Shown piece by piece: positions 54,428-63,922 of a stretch of 64,000 bases of DNA. The translations under genes were made by a program, and so were the position numbers. The DNA is from Pyrenula massariospora. Taxonomy: Eukaryota; Ascomycota; Eurotiomycetes; Pyrenulales; Pyrenulaceae. The notes under the pieces are model-generated. The model was not told the DNA's origin. It saw only the letters and a program-made list of their open reading frames with translations, and did no database searches. Position 1 is the stretch's first letter, and the number at the start of each line of letters is the position of its first letter. The DNA is taken from positions 620,001 to 684,000 of the forward strand of contig JAGFMI010000003.1 of NCBI GenBank assembly GCA_021030905.1, read 5' to 3'.

Positions 54428-55321
54428 ATGCACCCTTTAATCGTGTTTGTTCTCACTACTTTAGCCTGTGCTCAAAGCGAAAGTACTTCTTTTGCTCCAA
54501 CGTTTCCTACAAGCCTTTTGAGTAGCACTGCATCAATAAGCGTGACTGCTCCTTCAGCAAGTGCTCCCCCGATTGTGCCGGCTCCTCGCATTGGCGACGT
54601 GCTTATCTATCTGGAAGAAAATGGAAAATTGACTTGGACCGACCTGGGCAACGGAACCCGCTACGTTTTCCATACGTACGAAGAATGGGCCGCCGCAGAG
54701 CAGGCCATCGGTGGTCCTGATTTCAATCCATTCATCCCGCAACAAACCAACCAAAATCTTCACCGACACCACAACCGAATGACTCCCTCCAACCACGTTT
54801 CTCCCCGCTCCCTCAAAACCGGTCAAGGCCTACATCGTCGCTATGATACCGATTCGATCGACCGCGAGCCCATCGGCACGCGAATCGTCGGCGGCCTCCC
54901 CTTTGGAAACACTCAAAAACGCGCCTCGGAATATTTCTGTTTCGAAAGCGGGCAATGGGGTTCGACCGCCCCCCTCGTCGCCATCTCAGACCAAGCCTGC
55001 CACACCGTCATGCGCCCCGGCCTCCCAGACGGCAAACACACCTGGACCTCCCTTGGGTACGTACAGGCCGACCACCACACAGCGGCCTGGTTCATCCAGT
55101 CCTCTGGCAAGATCGGCGACACGAATTCCGTTGAGATGTGCCAAACCATCTTCAAGGGCTTCGCCGACGGCGGCGTCCCCTTCGGCGCGACGCCCTGGTG
55201 CGAGGGCACAGGCCGTCTCGGCGAGGTCGACGGCCGCTTCAATACCCAAGGCGGGTTCGTGCGCTGGTACGACAAGGTGGTCTTTAAAGATGGAAGGTAC
55301 CGTCTTCAGCTAAGACTCTAA
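54428..55321 (+). CDS. Small secreted protein, paralogue of the gene at 51230
   Basis: A single exon of 297 codons. A signal peptide (PLIVFVLTTLACAQS) is followed by a Ser/Thr/Pro-rich stretch and then the blocks shared with the protein at 51230-52234 (GDVLIYLEENGKLTW, YVFHTYEEWAAAEQ, EYFCFESGQWGST). The C-terminal part has Cys pairs (SDQACHTVM, VEMCQTIFKGF, ATPWCEGTGR) and ends FVRWYDKVVFKDGRYRLQLRL-like beta strands. The paralogue has one intron and this gene has none. The second half is far richer in GC than the flanks. The function is unknown; the wall, an effector role or adhesion are all possible. Confidence 0.72.
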   Translation: MHPLIVFVLTTLACAQSESTSFAPTFPTSLLSSTASISVTAPSASAPPIVPAPRIGDVLIYLEENGKLTWTDLGNGTRYVFHTYEEWAAAEQAIGGPDFNPFIPQQTNQNLHRHHNRMTPSNHVSPRSLKTGQGLHRRYDTDSIDREPIGTRIVGGLPFGNTQKRASEYFCFESGQWGSTAPLVAISDQACHTVMRPGLPDGKHTWTSLGYVQADHHTAAWFIQSSGKIGDTNSVEMCQTIFKGFADGGVPFGATPWCEGTGRLGEVDGRFNTQGGFVRWYDKVVFKDGRYRLQLRL

Positions 55322-55889
55322 AGGACCGAGGTAGCAAAGGTATCCAACGGGAGCAAAAATGGGATCAGCTGCGATTCTAGAGTATGATGTAGCAATTGCA
55401 GGAGTCATCTTTGCTGCACAGGATCTCAAACACGGGATCCTATGGCTCTAAATTCTCTTTAAATCTTTTATTCCGTGATTAGGTATACTAAACGGCTTCA
55501 CGAACAGTTATTAGTCCATCCATGAATTGCTGACTTGCTAGATATTAGAAACAGACAACTGTTTCCATAGAACATGGTTTTCAACCGAGTAACCGACTGC
55601 TTCTAACCAGCTTGCTTTGAGCCTAGAAATGCAAATACCAAAGTCATCATGGTCAAAAACATCATAAGTAGTGCATCCGTCTGATTTCGCAAGGGCCAAC
55701 TGTCTACCACTATTTTCAAGTACATGTCATTCGCAGTGGCAGGCGCTCTGGACTAGCTATGGTGGGGGCGATGTGGAGCTTCATACAGCTGCAACATTGA
55801 AGAATCATCTTTCGTCCGTCGTTCCCAGCTGCATTTATCTGTCATGGAAGAGTGTGATGCCGGTAGCACATTAATCAGACGCCATGAAA

Positions 55890-55900
55890 AAACTTGCTCA
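55890..55900 (-). promoter_or_regulatory. Copper-response-like site 1
   Basis: AAACTTGCTCA on the plus strand, that is TGAGCAAGTTT on the minus strand, the 11-mer shared with four other sites in the cluster. It is 1.4 kb upstream of the first Ctr gene and not next to any gene I can support. Confidence 0.4.
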
Positions 55901-56658
55901 GGAAAATGCAAAACCTCTTAGAACCTTACCGTAATAAGCAGGAGGGTGAATATGCAAATACCATCAGTACTCATTCATGATCTCGTCATGTCATTGTCTG
56001 CAGAATGCATGGCAAGAGTCATTGGTTGCGGCCCCGAGGCACCACAGCTTTACAGAGAAGACTCCCCAAATCTTGATCTTTGTCCATCATAGCTGGGGCA
56101 ACATGGGAGCATATAAGTACAGAGGCCGTTCCGTCATAATGGGTGACAGTTTCAATGCATTTGTGAATTGTGAGACGTGGTATTTATGAGTTGGGAGGCT
56201 ACACTGAAAGTCTGCGGAAGAATCACTCGTTTCTTGGCGTATTTCACGTGTCTTTGGAGCGTCATACAGTTTGTAATGACAAAAAGTACTGCGGTTCCTC
56301 CTGTCTCATCTTTTCCACTTTGGTCTTAATGCTGTCTAAGCCCTTTCAGCGACTTGGCTTTCTATTGTCAGAACGGCCCAGTCCCCCTGACCAGATTTCC
56401 GTGTCCGTGCGTCGTTCGGCGCGCCTCATAACAGATAACGATTATCCTTGCTCTTCCCGTATTGGCAGAGGAGCCATACTCGATGGAATTGGGGCTGTCT
56501 AGACCTTCAACGCGGAGAAACTTGCGCAAATCTTTCGTCATCCCATCCTTCATTCGTAGGAGCCGAGGTATTTGCTCCTAGCACTCCGTGCTACTCACTA
56601 CGAGGCTGATGCGATGTGATGCTTACTTTTCTCCTCGCACGCCATCTGGACCCGAGAT

Positions 56659-56672
56659 TTGAGCAAGTTTCC
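56659..56672 (+). promoter_or_regulatory. Copper-response-like site 2, upstream of the first Ctr gene
   Basis: TTGAGCAAGTTTCC, identical over all 14 bases to the site at 63079 upstream of the second Ctr gene. It contains TTGCTCA on the other strand. Confidence 0.6.
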
Positions 56673-56920
56673 AACAGCGCCACGCGGCGATTCGTCCAAT
56701 AAGGTTACGCTTGCCATGCGTGCCGCTTTCAGACGTGGTGCTACTTTGCCACTGTTTCAAAGGGTCGAGCCCAAGACACCTGCTGTCGGAAAATCTGCAG
56801 CTTACTCGTCCTACCCGCCATTTTTTATGTAGCAGATATCACGCCGACTGGAGGTTCCCTGCCTTTTCATCTGCTTCGAGCAAGTAAGAATATGCTCGTT
56901 TCAAAAGTATGCAGGCTTTT

Positions 56921-56929
56921 TTGAGCAAG
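56921..56929 (+). promoter_or_regulatory. Copper-response-like site 3, upstream of the first Ctr gene
   Basis: TTGAGCAAG, about 400 bp before the first Ctr start codon and in the same orientation as site 2. Confidence 0.6.
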
Positions 56930-57325
56930 ATAGCATTTTCCCTTGACTCACCCTTTTATCCTTTAATATTTGGTAGCCTTCGTCTGGTGCTTCCATGGTT
57001 TAGCGAGCTGTACGATTGAGGAGATGGTTCACTCACGCTTATCTGTTGGGAGAAAAAAACCGAGGGTTATATCCTGCGACATATATCCATTTGTCCTTAA
57101 GAGTGAATGTAGAGAGCTCTGTTGAGATTTCTGTTCTTGATATATACACTACAAGGGATTCCTGAGCGATCGACTTTCACAGCACTTGCTGGATCTGACG
57201 TTCGCCACGTTAATATTTTCGGAAAACCCTTTCCTTTCACATCCAGTCCCTACCGCCACGTCCGCGTTGAAAACTTTGAAGCGAAAAACCCGTCTGGGTC
57301 AAGAGGCTAAATTCGGTTTCTGAAG

Positions 57326-58165
57326 ATGGAGATGTCTTCCATGTCCGACATGTCGATGACGTCCACCTCAATGTCAATAGCTCCCAGCAGCACAGGCATC
57401 AGCATAAGCATGCCATCTTTGTCTTCTTCCATGACCATGCCGATGTCCACCATGTCCATGACTTTTTTCAGCTCTATCCTCACCCCGCTCTACTCCCCGT
57501 CCTGGAAACCTACTAACACTGGCCAATACATCGGCACTCTGATCGTTCTCATCACCCTCACAGTCACATTTCGAGTGCTGTTAGCACTAAAATGCTTTCT
57601 AGAGAGCACAGCTTGGTCGAAGCAGAAGGGTAGAAGGTTGCTTCGGGATGAAAGTTTGAGTGATCAGGAAGCTAAAGATGGGACTTTGAGGGATAAAGCG
57701 AGGGAGTGGGTGGAGCATCAGCAGAGTTGGAGGGCTGATGTAGATACAGCGAGGGCGTTGATGGATGTTACGCTTGTGGGACTCAGCTATCTCCTGTAAG
57801 CTAACCTTCTCCTTTTCTTTATCCGCAAAGCTGTTGATTTGAACCTCTCCATGTTGGAAGTGTCCGTCTTGCAAACCCGTCTGAGATTCGTTCTCGGAGA
57901 AGGAACGATGGAATGGGAATTTGTGAGATGTCGGAAAGCAAGGAAAGTGTATTGGAAATGTGATCCTAATTCCCATTCTTATCATCTAACTTCTTTGATA
58001 TCCACTAAAAACCAATGCAAATTTGCTTAACGACACCCATTAACATGTCGCAGTATGCTCGCCGTCATGACGATGAATGTTGGCTACTTCCTAGCAATCC
58101 TTGTCGGCACATTCATTGGCAGCCTCACTGTCGGCCGTTGGACAGCTGGAGGTGCAACTCACTAG
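57326..58165 (+). CDS. Ctr-type copper transporter A
   Basis: Two exons fit: 57326-57795 and 58054-58165, giving 193 aa. The N-terminus is Met/Ser-rich (MEMSSMSDMSMTSTSMS, MTMPMSTMSMTF), the copper-collecting outer region. TM1 is IGTLIVLITLTVTFRVLLAL. TM2 starts on the last codons of exon 1 (ALMDVTLVGLSYLL) and continues in exon 2 with the M-x3-M motif (MLAVM) and TMNVGYF; TM3 carries the GTFIG (G-x3-G) packing motif. Ctr proteins form trimers that import Cu(I). The intron is 258 nt, long for this genome, but interrupts the same codon as in the paralogue at 63281, and both second exons are 112 nt. A stop follows directly if the intron is read. Confidence 0.92.
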
Positions 58166-58729
58166 TGAGAGCAAGCCTGGACATGAGGTAGCAATGGCGG
58201 CATGTAAGAGCCGATCGTGTATGTTCCGTTCTCGTGGCACCTGATCCTTCTGATACGTTCAAAATGGAAATTTTCCATTTCATGTGACCCTTAGGACGGC
58301 TGCTACACCTAGGTTGAAAAGATGCCACGAGTTTATGATATGAAACGAATGTTGAGATTACATGACCTCTTGGCAAGGTCGAACTCTATATTACCTTTAA
58401 AGCTACTCTAAATTGAAAGAAACCGGTATTGCCCTCTAAAAGGTTTAATTGTGACATTTTAGAAGTATGAGCCTCATTGAAGTTGGACAAGCATGCTTGT
58501 CGTGGCTCATGGTTCATCAGCAATGCTGATTGCTTACAAACAGCATCTACCATGGTGACATACATGGTTCTTTCTACTCTAAATGAGCATCCAGCATTGC
58601 CAACTGTTGGTCAGTGCACAAGCACTACTCAAATAGGGATGATCAATTTCTCTGTAGGACACAATGAAGAGTAGTCGTAAAGAAAAATAAGTCCATAGTA
58701 CAATCATTCTTTCAATATCTTTGGTACGC
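58166..58729. other. Convergent intergenic region
   Basis: About 560 bp between the first Ctr gene (+) and the small gene on the minus strand. No frame above 85 codons and no motif. Confidence 0.45.
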
Positions 58730-59248
58730 CTAATTCCATCCAATGATGCCATGTCCCAATAATTGGCCCTCTCCATCTGTCAGGTGTACGGTCCTGCCTA
58801 CCACACCTTGTTCTCCAATCGCTAGGTCAATCGTGCATGTCTTCTTCGACTTATCGATCATCTTCGGAATGATCGCCTTCGGATTAGCCCCTAGGGTGAT
58901 TGGGAATTCGCAAAGGACCGGAGAAGAGGCGAAGACTTTAGGATATTGCGCAGGACTTTCAACTGTTGCGTACTTGCTTCGAGTAATGTTAGCTTTCATC
59001 ACAGCGAGAGAAGAGGGGATAGTATACTGCACAACGACGTTCAGCTTGCTCTGGCAGAACTGCATTGCGTCTTCGCTCGGCTCGTACTTCAATTCTGCCG
59101 CAATCTGACCGTTGCAGATCTGGTTCAGTAGCAGACGGCATGGCTGCAAAGTCGGCAGATCTGAGAAGGAGAGCTGATTTTTGACCGGCCAAATGATGGC
59201 GACAAGGTCGCCGGCTGGAGCATTTCGAGGCACCTCGTTACCACACAT
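58730..59248 (-). CDS. Unknown protein with an inverted pair of copper-response-like sites upstream
   Basis: A single exon of 172 codons on the minus strand. The sequence begins CGNEVPRNAPAGDLVAIIWP and continues with predicted strands (LNVVVQYTIPSSLAVM, VLCEFPITLGANPKAIIP, CTIDLAIGEQGVVGRTVHL) and five Cys in all, which suggests a compact beta-rich domain. No signal peptide or membrane segment is seen from this start; TTTTTAG lies 8 bases before the ATG, so an upstream exon carrying a signal peptide is possible. I do not recognise the family. It sits between a Ctr gene and a metalloreductase gene, and a perfect inverted pair of the cluster's motif lies 170-196 bp before its start. Confidence 0.55.
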   Translation of the reverse strand: MCGNEVPRNAPAGDLVAIIWPVKNQLSFSDLPTLQPCRLLLNQICNGQIAAELKYEPSEDAMQFCQSKLNVVVQYTIPSSLAVMKANITRSKYATVESPAQYPKVFASSPVLCEFPITLGANPKAIIPKMIDKSKKTCTIDLAIGEQGVVGRTVHLTDGEGQLLGHGIIGWN

Positions 59249-60432
59249 TGTTTTCTCTAAAAATGAGGTGAGGAGGGATGCTTATAGTTAATGAAGTGCC
59301 AAAGTTCTTTGAGTACTTGACTCTTGGTTCTCATTCCCGCCTCCATAGGCAGCTATCGGAGTTGCGCAGGTATTCGCCTGCATGACTAGGCAGGAACATT
59401 CGCATCCATCCTGCAAACTTGCTCAATATGGCATGTTGAGCAAGTAATTTGGAGCAGCAACCTGTCATTGAAGAGCCATTGGCGCCGAGGCTGCATGACT
59501 GAGCATATTTTCCCAACTGGGCACAATAGTCTATTCGCCGCGCACTTCGAGTTTCAGCACAACGGTAGATACAGATAGGGTTCATTGAGTGAAGCCAGCA
59601 CCTGTGCCGGTATACCGTTGCTCTACCTCTGCTCGGATAAGTGTAGCTTAGATGGCCACTCAGATAGAAAGCAAAATGTTCTACTTAGGTGTTTAGAGAT
59701 TGACGGAAGGTTTTGCCGGTCTATCAGCTCCGCATGAGAACATCGCTTTTTTCTCACCACCATACTAGACCTCTCGAGAATCTTGCTAACTCGGAAAACT
59801 GCTTCTAAATCTCTAGAATAAGCGTTTCAAGACCACAACGCGCCCTTGTCTGTCGCCTTCCAGTTCGAATGTTGTTCTATCTAGAATCGCTCGAAGATAG
59901 ATCTTACCGATAGAATTCTGATCGCGGGTGGCGAATCATGCCATATAGAATATTTGCGAGCTCTTTTATCAGTATCACTCACCTTGTCATCTTCCTCAAG
60001 TCTCTGCAAGGGCGAAGTCGCGAATGCGACAGTAATCTTTGGCGTCGCCAGCCTAATAGCACAAACCCATCCAAACGCCCAATTTTCTACCTCTTGCTAC
60101 CGGTAAAATACTATTGAATGACTCTACAACACACAGGCTAGTGACTAAACATCTACCTCATCGTTAGCACTGCCGGTGGCAGTTTTTTGTATGCGAGTTA
60201 AGAATTTATGCTCGAAAAGATATTAGATTTGCCCTGCGACTAGTTTGAGAATAATTGCTACGTGCTGTATGTGGTCATATCACTGATGTCACAACTCTTG
60301 CACGGGTCAGCGGCCCTCCACGCCAAGATAGTCCTCGAACTTTATTCCCTACCCGACATAACCATGCTTTTACAAAATCCAGCATTGTCAAAGCCGAAAT
60401 GGTATCTGGAGGAGGGTTTGGAGGCACTTTTC
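59249..60432. other. Intergenic region between the small gene and the reductase 3' end
   Basis: About 1.2 kb. It holds the promoter of the small gene with the inverted motif pair. A Cys-containing minus-strand frame of 84 codons at 59331-59585 overlaps that pair; I do not support it as a gene. Nothing is seen at 59600-60430. Confidence 0.45.
59418..59444. promoter_or_regulatory. Perfect inverted pair of copper-response-like sites
   Basis: CTTGCTCAA (59418-59426) and TTGAGCAAG (59436-59444) are perfect inverted repeats separated by 9 bases. The left arm extends to AAACTTGCTCAA, matching the longer 12-mer seen elsewhere in the cluster. In S. cerevisiae, Mac1 binds paired TTTGC(T/G)CA elements, so a paired layout is expected for a strong site. 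Confidence 0.65.
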
Positions 60433-62638
60433 TTACGCCCACGAGAAGTGCTCCAGATGTAGATAGACTCCACAAGACCTAGAGTTTTTGAGAATGCTGA
60501 AGTTCTCCCGCGCTACGGCATTGCGAACGTCATTCTGCATCGTGTCCGGGCCGCAGGCGAAGACACCTAGTGATTGTCCCGTCTCTGCCACCTTCGCTGC
60601 CTCTTCCCGAATGATCAGCGGCAACTGCGGTCGGCCGTGGAGTTCCTGGCCGGCAACAATGCTGCTTGTCCCGTACCCCTTCTTTGCATCCCCTCCACTT
60701 TGTTGTGCAGCGATCTTTTCTACCGATGAGGATGAACTAGATCTTTCTAGATCCGTGAAAACCTTTGGGGAGTCTGAATGCTGTTCAGCTTCCCCGGTCA
60801 GGTATACTTGCACGTCGACGTCGACGGACGAATGCGACGATGGATACTTCGATAGTAGATTGCTGACAGTCTTGTGGAACCACACGCGAGTCGCAGTGTC
60901 TCTTGTTGCCAGAATCACACGCAATGATAGAGGTCTAGGAGGACTGTGCCGAGCTTCGTGTTCGCTGCCGGCGGGTCTCTGCCCTCCGCCATTCTCGATT
61001 TCTTGTTCATACTCCTTTTTTGCTGCCCTGGAAAGGCTGCCTCTAGCGAACTGCTCGATAAAGGGCAGGATCCAGCCAGCGCCTGAACCTCCTGCAATCA
61101 CAATGAGACGGTCACTGCTGCAGTACTTTTGAGGGTCAATGCCTCCGTAAGGACCATCCACAGATACAGGCACGGCAACACCAGGTTGCTTCATGGCATG
61201 ATTGTACAACCTCGCTGTGAAGCCGCCTCGATGACGGATGTAAAAGATGATATTAGACTGTTCATCTGACGACGTCGCAGGTAGTGAGCAGATCGTGAAT
61301 GGGTGGGACGTGAGAGCGTGGATACCAAAGCTGCGGAAGCGCAGAAAACAGTGCTGCCCAGGCACCCAGTCGAAGTTCGCCGGGATTGTGATGCGGGTGA
61401 AGCCATTATCTTCCACAAAAAGTTGCGCTTTCTGGTTGCTGCCATACTCAATATAGGTCCGGAGCCATGGATAGACGAGACATGGGACATATACTGCCGC
61501 TGTTGCTATGAAATAGTCCCTATTCACCTGTTAGTGCCTTCGACGGGACGTGTTAAAGCGGGTAATATTGTCATGCAGCTCACCATGATGTGAGTGTATA
61601 GTCGCAGTGCCAGAAGAAGATCAACATAAACACTACGACTGCGAAGAAATGCGCTGCCTTGAAGAATTCATAGCCAAGATTCCTAAGGATTGGGTCAGTC
61701 ATGGAGTGTGAAGCTGTTCCAAAAAAGCGTTGTTCACCTGAATAAACCGAAAGATGCAAAAGTTAGCCAAGCTTGGAATATCAATGCAACAATGCCGGTC
61801 CAGTAGAACGGAATGTTACTGTTGGTAACCTGGTCCACCATGTCATGCATTCGAATGTGGTATACAACGAATGGAAATGTGTGCATTAGCGCGAGGATGA
61901 AGAAGGCATAGGAGATCCATCGATGGAACACCTGAAGTTTCTCATGCGTGACTCCTGTGAGGAGCGTGATCCAGTTCGCCTTGCTGGCGGTCGCGCTAGA
62001 GAGGGTCAGTATTGCCCGCCAACATGAATGACGACCGTACAAAACGAAAGGCATGCACGCCAGAGCCATCCATCCCGATCTGGTACCCAGCGGTGGCGAG
62101 TTACCGAACTTTAAGCCCGACCAGTAATAGGGGCTTGGAACCAAATCCATGCCTGCAAAGTCCCAAAGTTAGCCTTGATTTATCCTAAAAAGGCCGGATC
62201 TAATAGGCAACTTACAGAAGAAATAGGTGGCGCCAGCCGTCGCTAACAGCAAGAGTCCGATAGGCGCCGAGTTCCATCGAAGTGATCTCATGTGGAAGCC
62301 ACGGTAGGACAGGTATCGAACGGCAGCAATCGTTCTTCGCCACATCGGAGGACCTCGGTTGCTGCGGTGTGCAAGCACCTGCGATATAAAATGTCCGATG
62401 ATGAAAATCCCAATTGCGCACATGAAGAATGCTATAGTTGAAAGTCCATATAAAAGGTCAGCTTGGTACCTAGCTCAGCTTGGTCAGTTTGTCGCAGACC
62501 TGATCAAGCTATTACACTCCCTACTTACCAGAAGTGCCATCTATGGCGATAATAGTGGCATTCGTCATCGGTCAAATCTTCGCATTCAAATTCCCGACTT
62601 GAATGTAACTGAACTGGTGGGCTCAGCCAAGCAGCCAT
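60433..62638 (-). CDS. Ferric/cupric reductase (FRE family metalloreductase)
   Basis: Six exons fit on the minus strand: 62638-62529, 62469-62216, 62152-62041, 61995-61738, 61682-61584 and 61519-60433, giving 639 aa; all introns are GT...AG and keep frame. The start gives MAAWLSPPVQLHSSREFECE, then a membrane segment (STIAFFMCAIGIFIIGHF). The haem-binding helices carry paired His (TGVTHEKLQVFHRW, LALMHTFPFVVYH, then AAHFFAVV and FFWHCDY). The FAD site is HPFTICS near 350, the NADPH site GGSGAGWILPF near 421, and CGPDTMQNDV lies near the C-terminus. The enzyme passes electrons from NADPH through FAD and haem to Fe(III) or Cu(II) outside the cell. With Ctr genes on both sides, Cu(II) reduction before uptake is the likely role. 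It is divergent from the second Ctr gene. Confidence 0.93.
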
Positions 62639-62938
62639 ATTGTGTCAATTTTGCCCGCAAAATCCTGACAATTCTTCCTATTGCAGGCCTTGACAAGGTT
62701 GAAACAACCTCTGCTAAGGCCTAGGAGTTATGAAGCAACTGTAGCACAGTCTACATAAAGTCCAAGGAGCCATCGCTGACGACTTTTCGCGTGGCAGCTT
62801 CGTTCAGGACGCCCGGCCAACCTTCCACTGGACCAGCCGCTTGAACAGAAAGTGCAGAAAGAGTGGTGTCGAAAAACATGCTCATGCCAAGATGGTTTTA
62901 GGACATTCGAGCCAATAAGGTTGGATTTCATGATACTT

Positions 62939-62947
62939 TTGAGCAAG
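62939..62947 (+). promoter_or_regulatory. Copper-response-like site 4
   Basis: TTGAGCAAG followed by TTTCA. It is about 300 bp before the reductase ATG and 335 bp before the Ctr ATG. Confidence 0.6.
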
Positions 62948-63078
62948 TTTCAGGCCGCCCCATTACATTCAGAGGATTTAGCGTCGTCCCTTTGGCAATC
63001 CGTGCACCGGGAAGGGACATCAGACTATTTCTTTTGTGGTAAAGACCAGCTCGATTCAGCTAATAAGATTAGATCCAA

Positions 63079-63092
63079 TTGAGCAAGTTTCC
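63079..63092 (+). promoter_or_regulatory. Copper-response-like site 5
   Basis: TTGAGCAAGTTTCC, identical to site 2, about 190 bp before the second Ctr start. Confidence 0.65.
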
Positions 63093-63280
63093 ACTCACCC
63101 TCGGACAAATAATTAGTGCGATAATACCTTTGCCATGAAATCTCGTGTCAGGACCTGCGCTCTGTGATTGCCGAGTTACTTTACGACACTCAGTTCACCC
63201 AAACTTCAACACCAAGCAAATATTAAATTCAACCTGTATTCGCCATAGTATTTTGTTGCTTCGAGAGAGAGAACGCGGTC

Positions 63281-63922
63281 ATGGACAGCAGTATGATGTC
63301 AATGACTGGCTCCAGCATGAGTAGCATGAGCATGGCTATGTCTACATCTGGCTCACCAACTACCACGATGTCGGGAATGTCCATGGCCAGCTCAACAAGT
63401 GGCTCCATGCCCATGTCATCATCTTCTAGCATGATGATGGGGATGGACTCAATGGGTATGGTGTTCTTTACATCTACGAGCACGCCTCTTTACTCCTGGT
63501 CATGGACTCCAAATACTACCGGGCAGTACGCCGGGACTTGCATATTTCTGATCGCTTTTGCGGCGATTTTTCGGGCTTTGCTGGCGATCCGAGTGCGTTT
63601 CTTTGAGTTCCTGGCTGTGTTAAAACATGGCCATAATGACGTTCTGGGACGCGCGCCTCTTTCCGATGCGAAACCTGCCTCCCGCCCTTGGAAAGCTAAT
63701 GAGGCAGTGATGCTAGCAGCGATGGATGTGGTTCTCGCGGGTGTTAGTTACTTGCTGTTAGTATTGCGCATTGCATCAAGACCGTACCACGTCCACTAAT
63801 CTTGTAATAGCATGGTTGCAGTGATGACTATGAACGTTGGGTACTTTCTATCAATACTTGCTGGAGTCTTCGCTGGAAGTATTATATTTGGACACTTTAT
63901 GGCCAACTCTGCAGCACATTGA
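63281..63922 (+). CDS. Ctr-type copper transporter B
   Basis: Two exons fit: 63281-63756 and 63811-63922, giving 195 aa; the intron is 54 nt. The N-terminus is rich in Met and Ser (MDSSMMSMTGSSMSSMSMAM, SSSSSMMMGMDSMGMVFF). The rest matches transporter A: STPLYSWSW against LTPLYSPSW, TTGQYAGTCIFLIAFAAIFR as TM1, DVVLAGVSYLL then MVAVM (M-x3-M), TMNVGYF and GVFAG (G-x3-G) in TM3. The intron interrupts the same Leu codon as in A and the second exon has the same length, so the two are duplicates. The product imports Cu(I); localisation (plasma membrane or vacuole) cannot be told apart from sequence. Confidence 0.93.

Larger units (their letters stand above)
55322..57325. other. Intergenic region of 2 kb upstream of the first Ctr gene
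   Basis: Frames up to 110 codons lack ATG starts or motifs, so no gene is supported. The region carries three copies of the copper-element-like motif, listed separately, and a near match (TTCGAGCAAG) at about 56875-56884. Confidence 0.5.
62639..63280. promoter_or_regulatory. Shared promoter of the reductase and the second Ctr gene
   Basis: 642 bp between divergent start codons, with two same-orientation copies of the motif 140 bp apart and a near match (CATGCTCATG) at about 62878. Two short frames here are unsupported. Confidence 0.7.

Noticed and set aside
56170-56502. 110-codon frame between the secreted-protein gene and the first Ctr gene
   Set aside because: It starts at GTG, not ATG, has no motif and no splice sites linking it to other coding sequence.
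59331-59585. 84-codon Cys-containing minus-strand frame as a small secreted protein
   Set aside because: It has no signal peptide, and the paired regulatory motif lies inside it, which favours promoter sequence.
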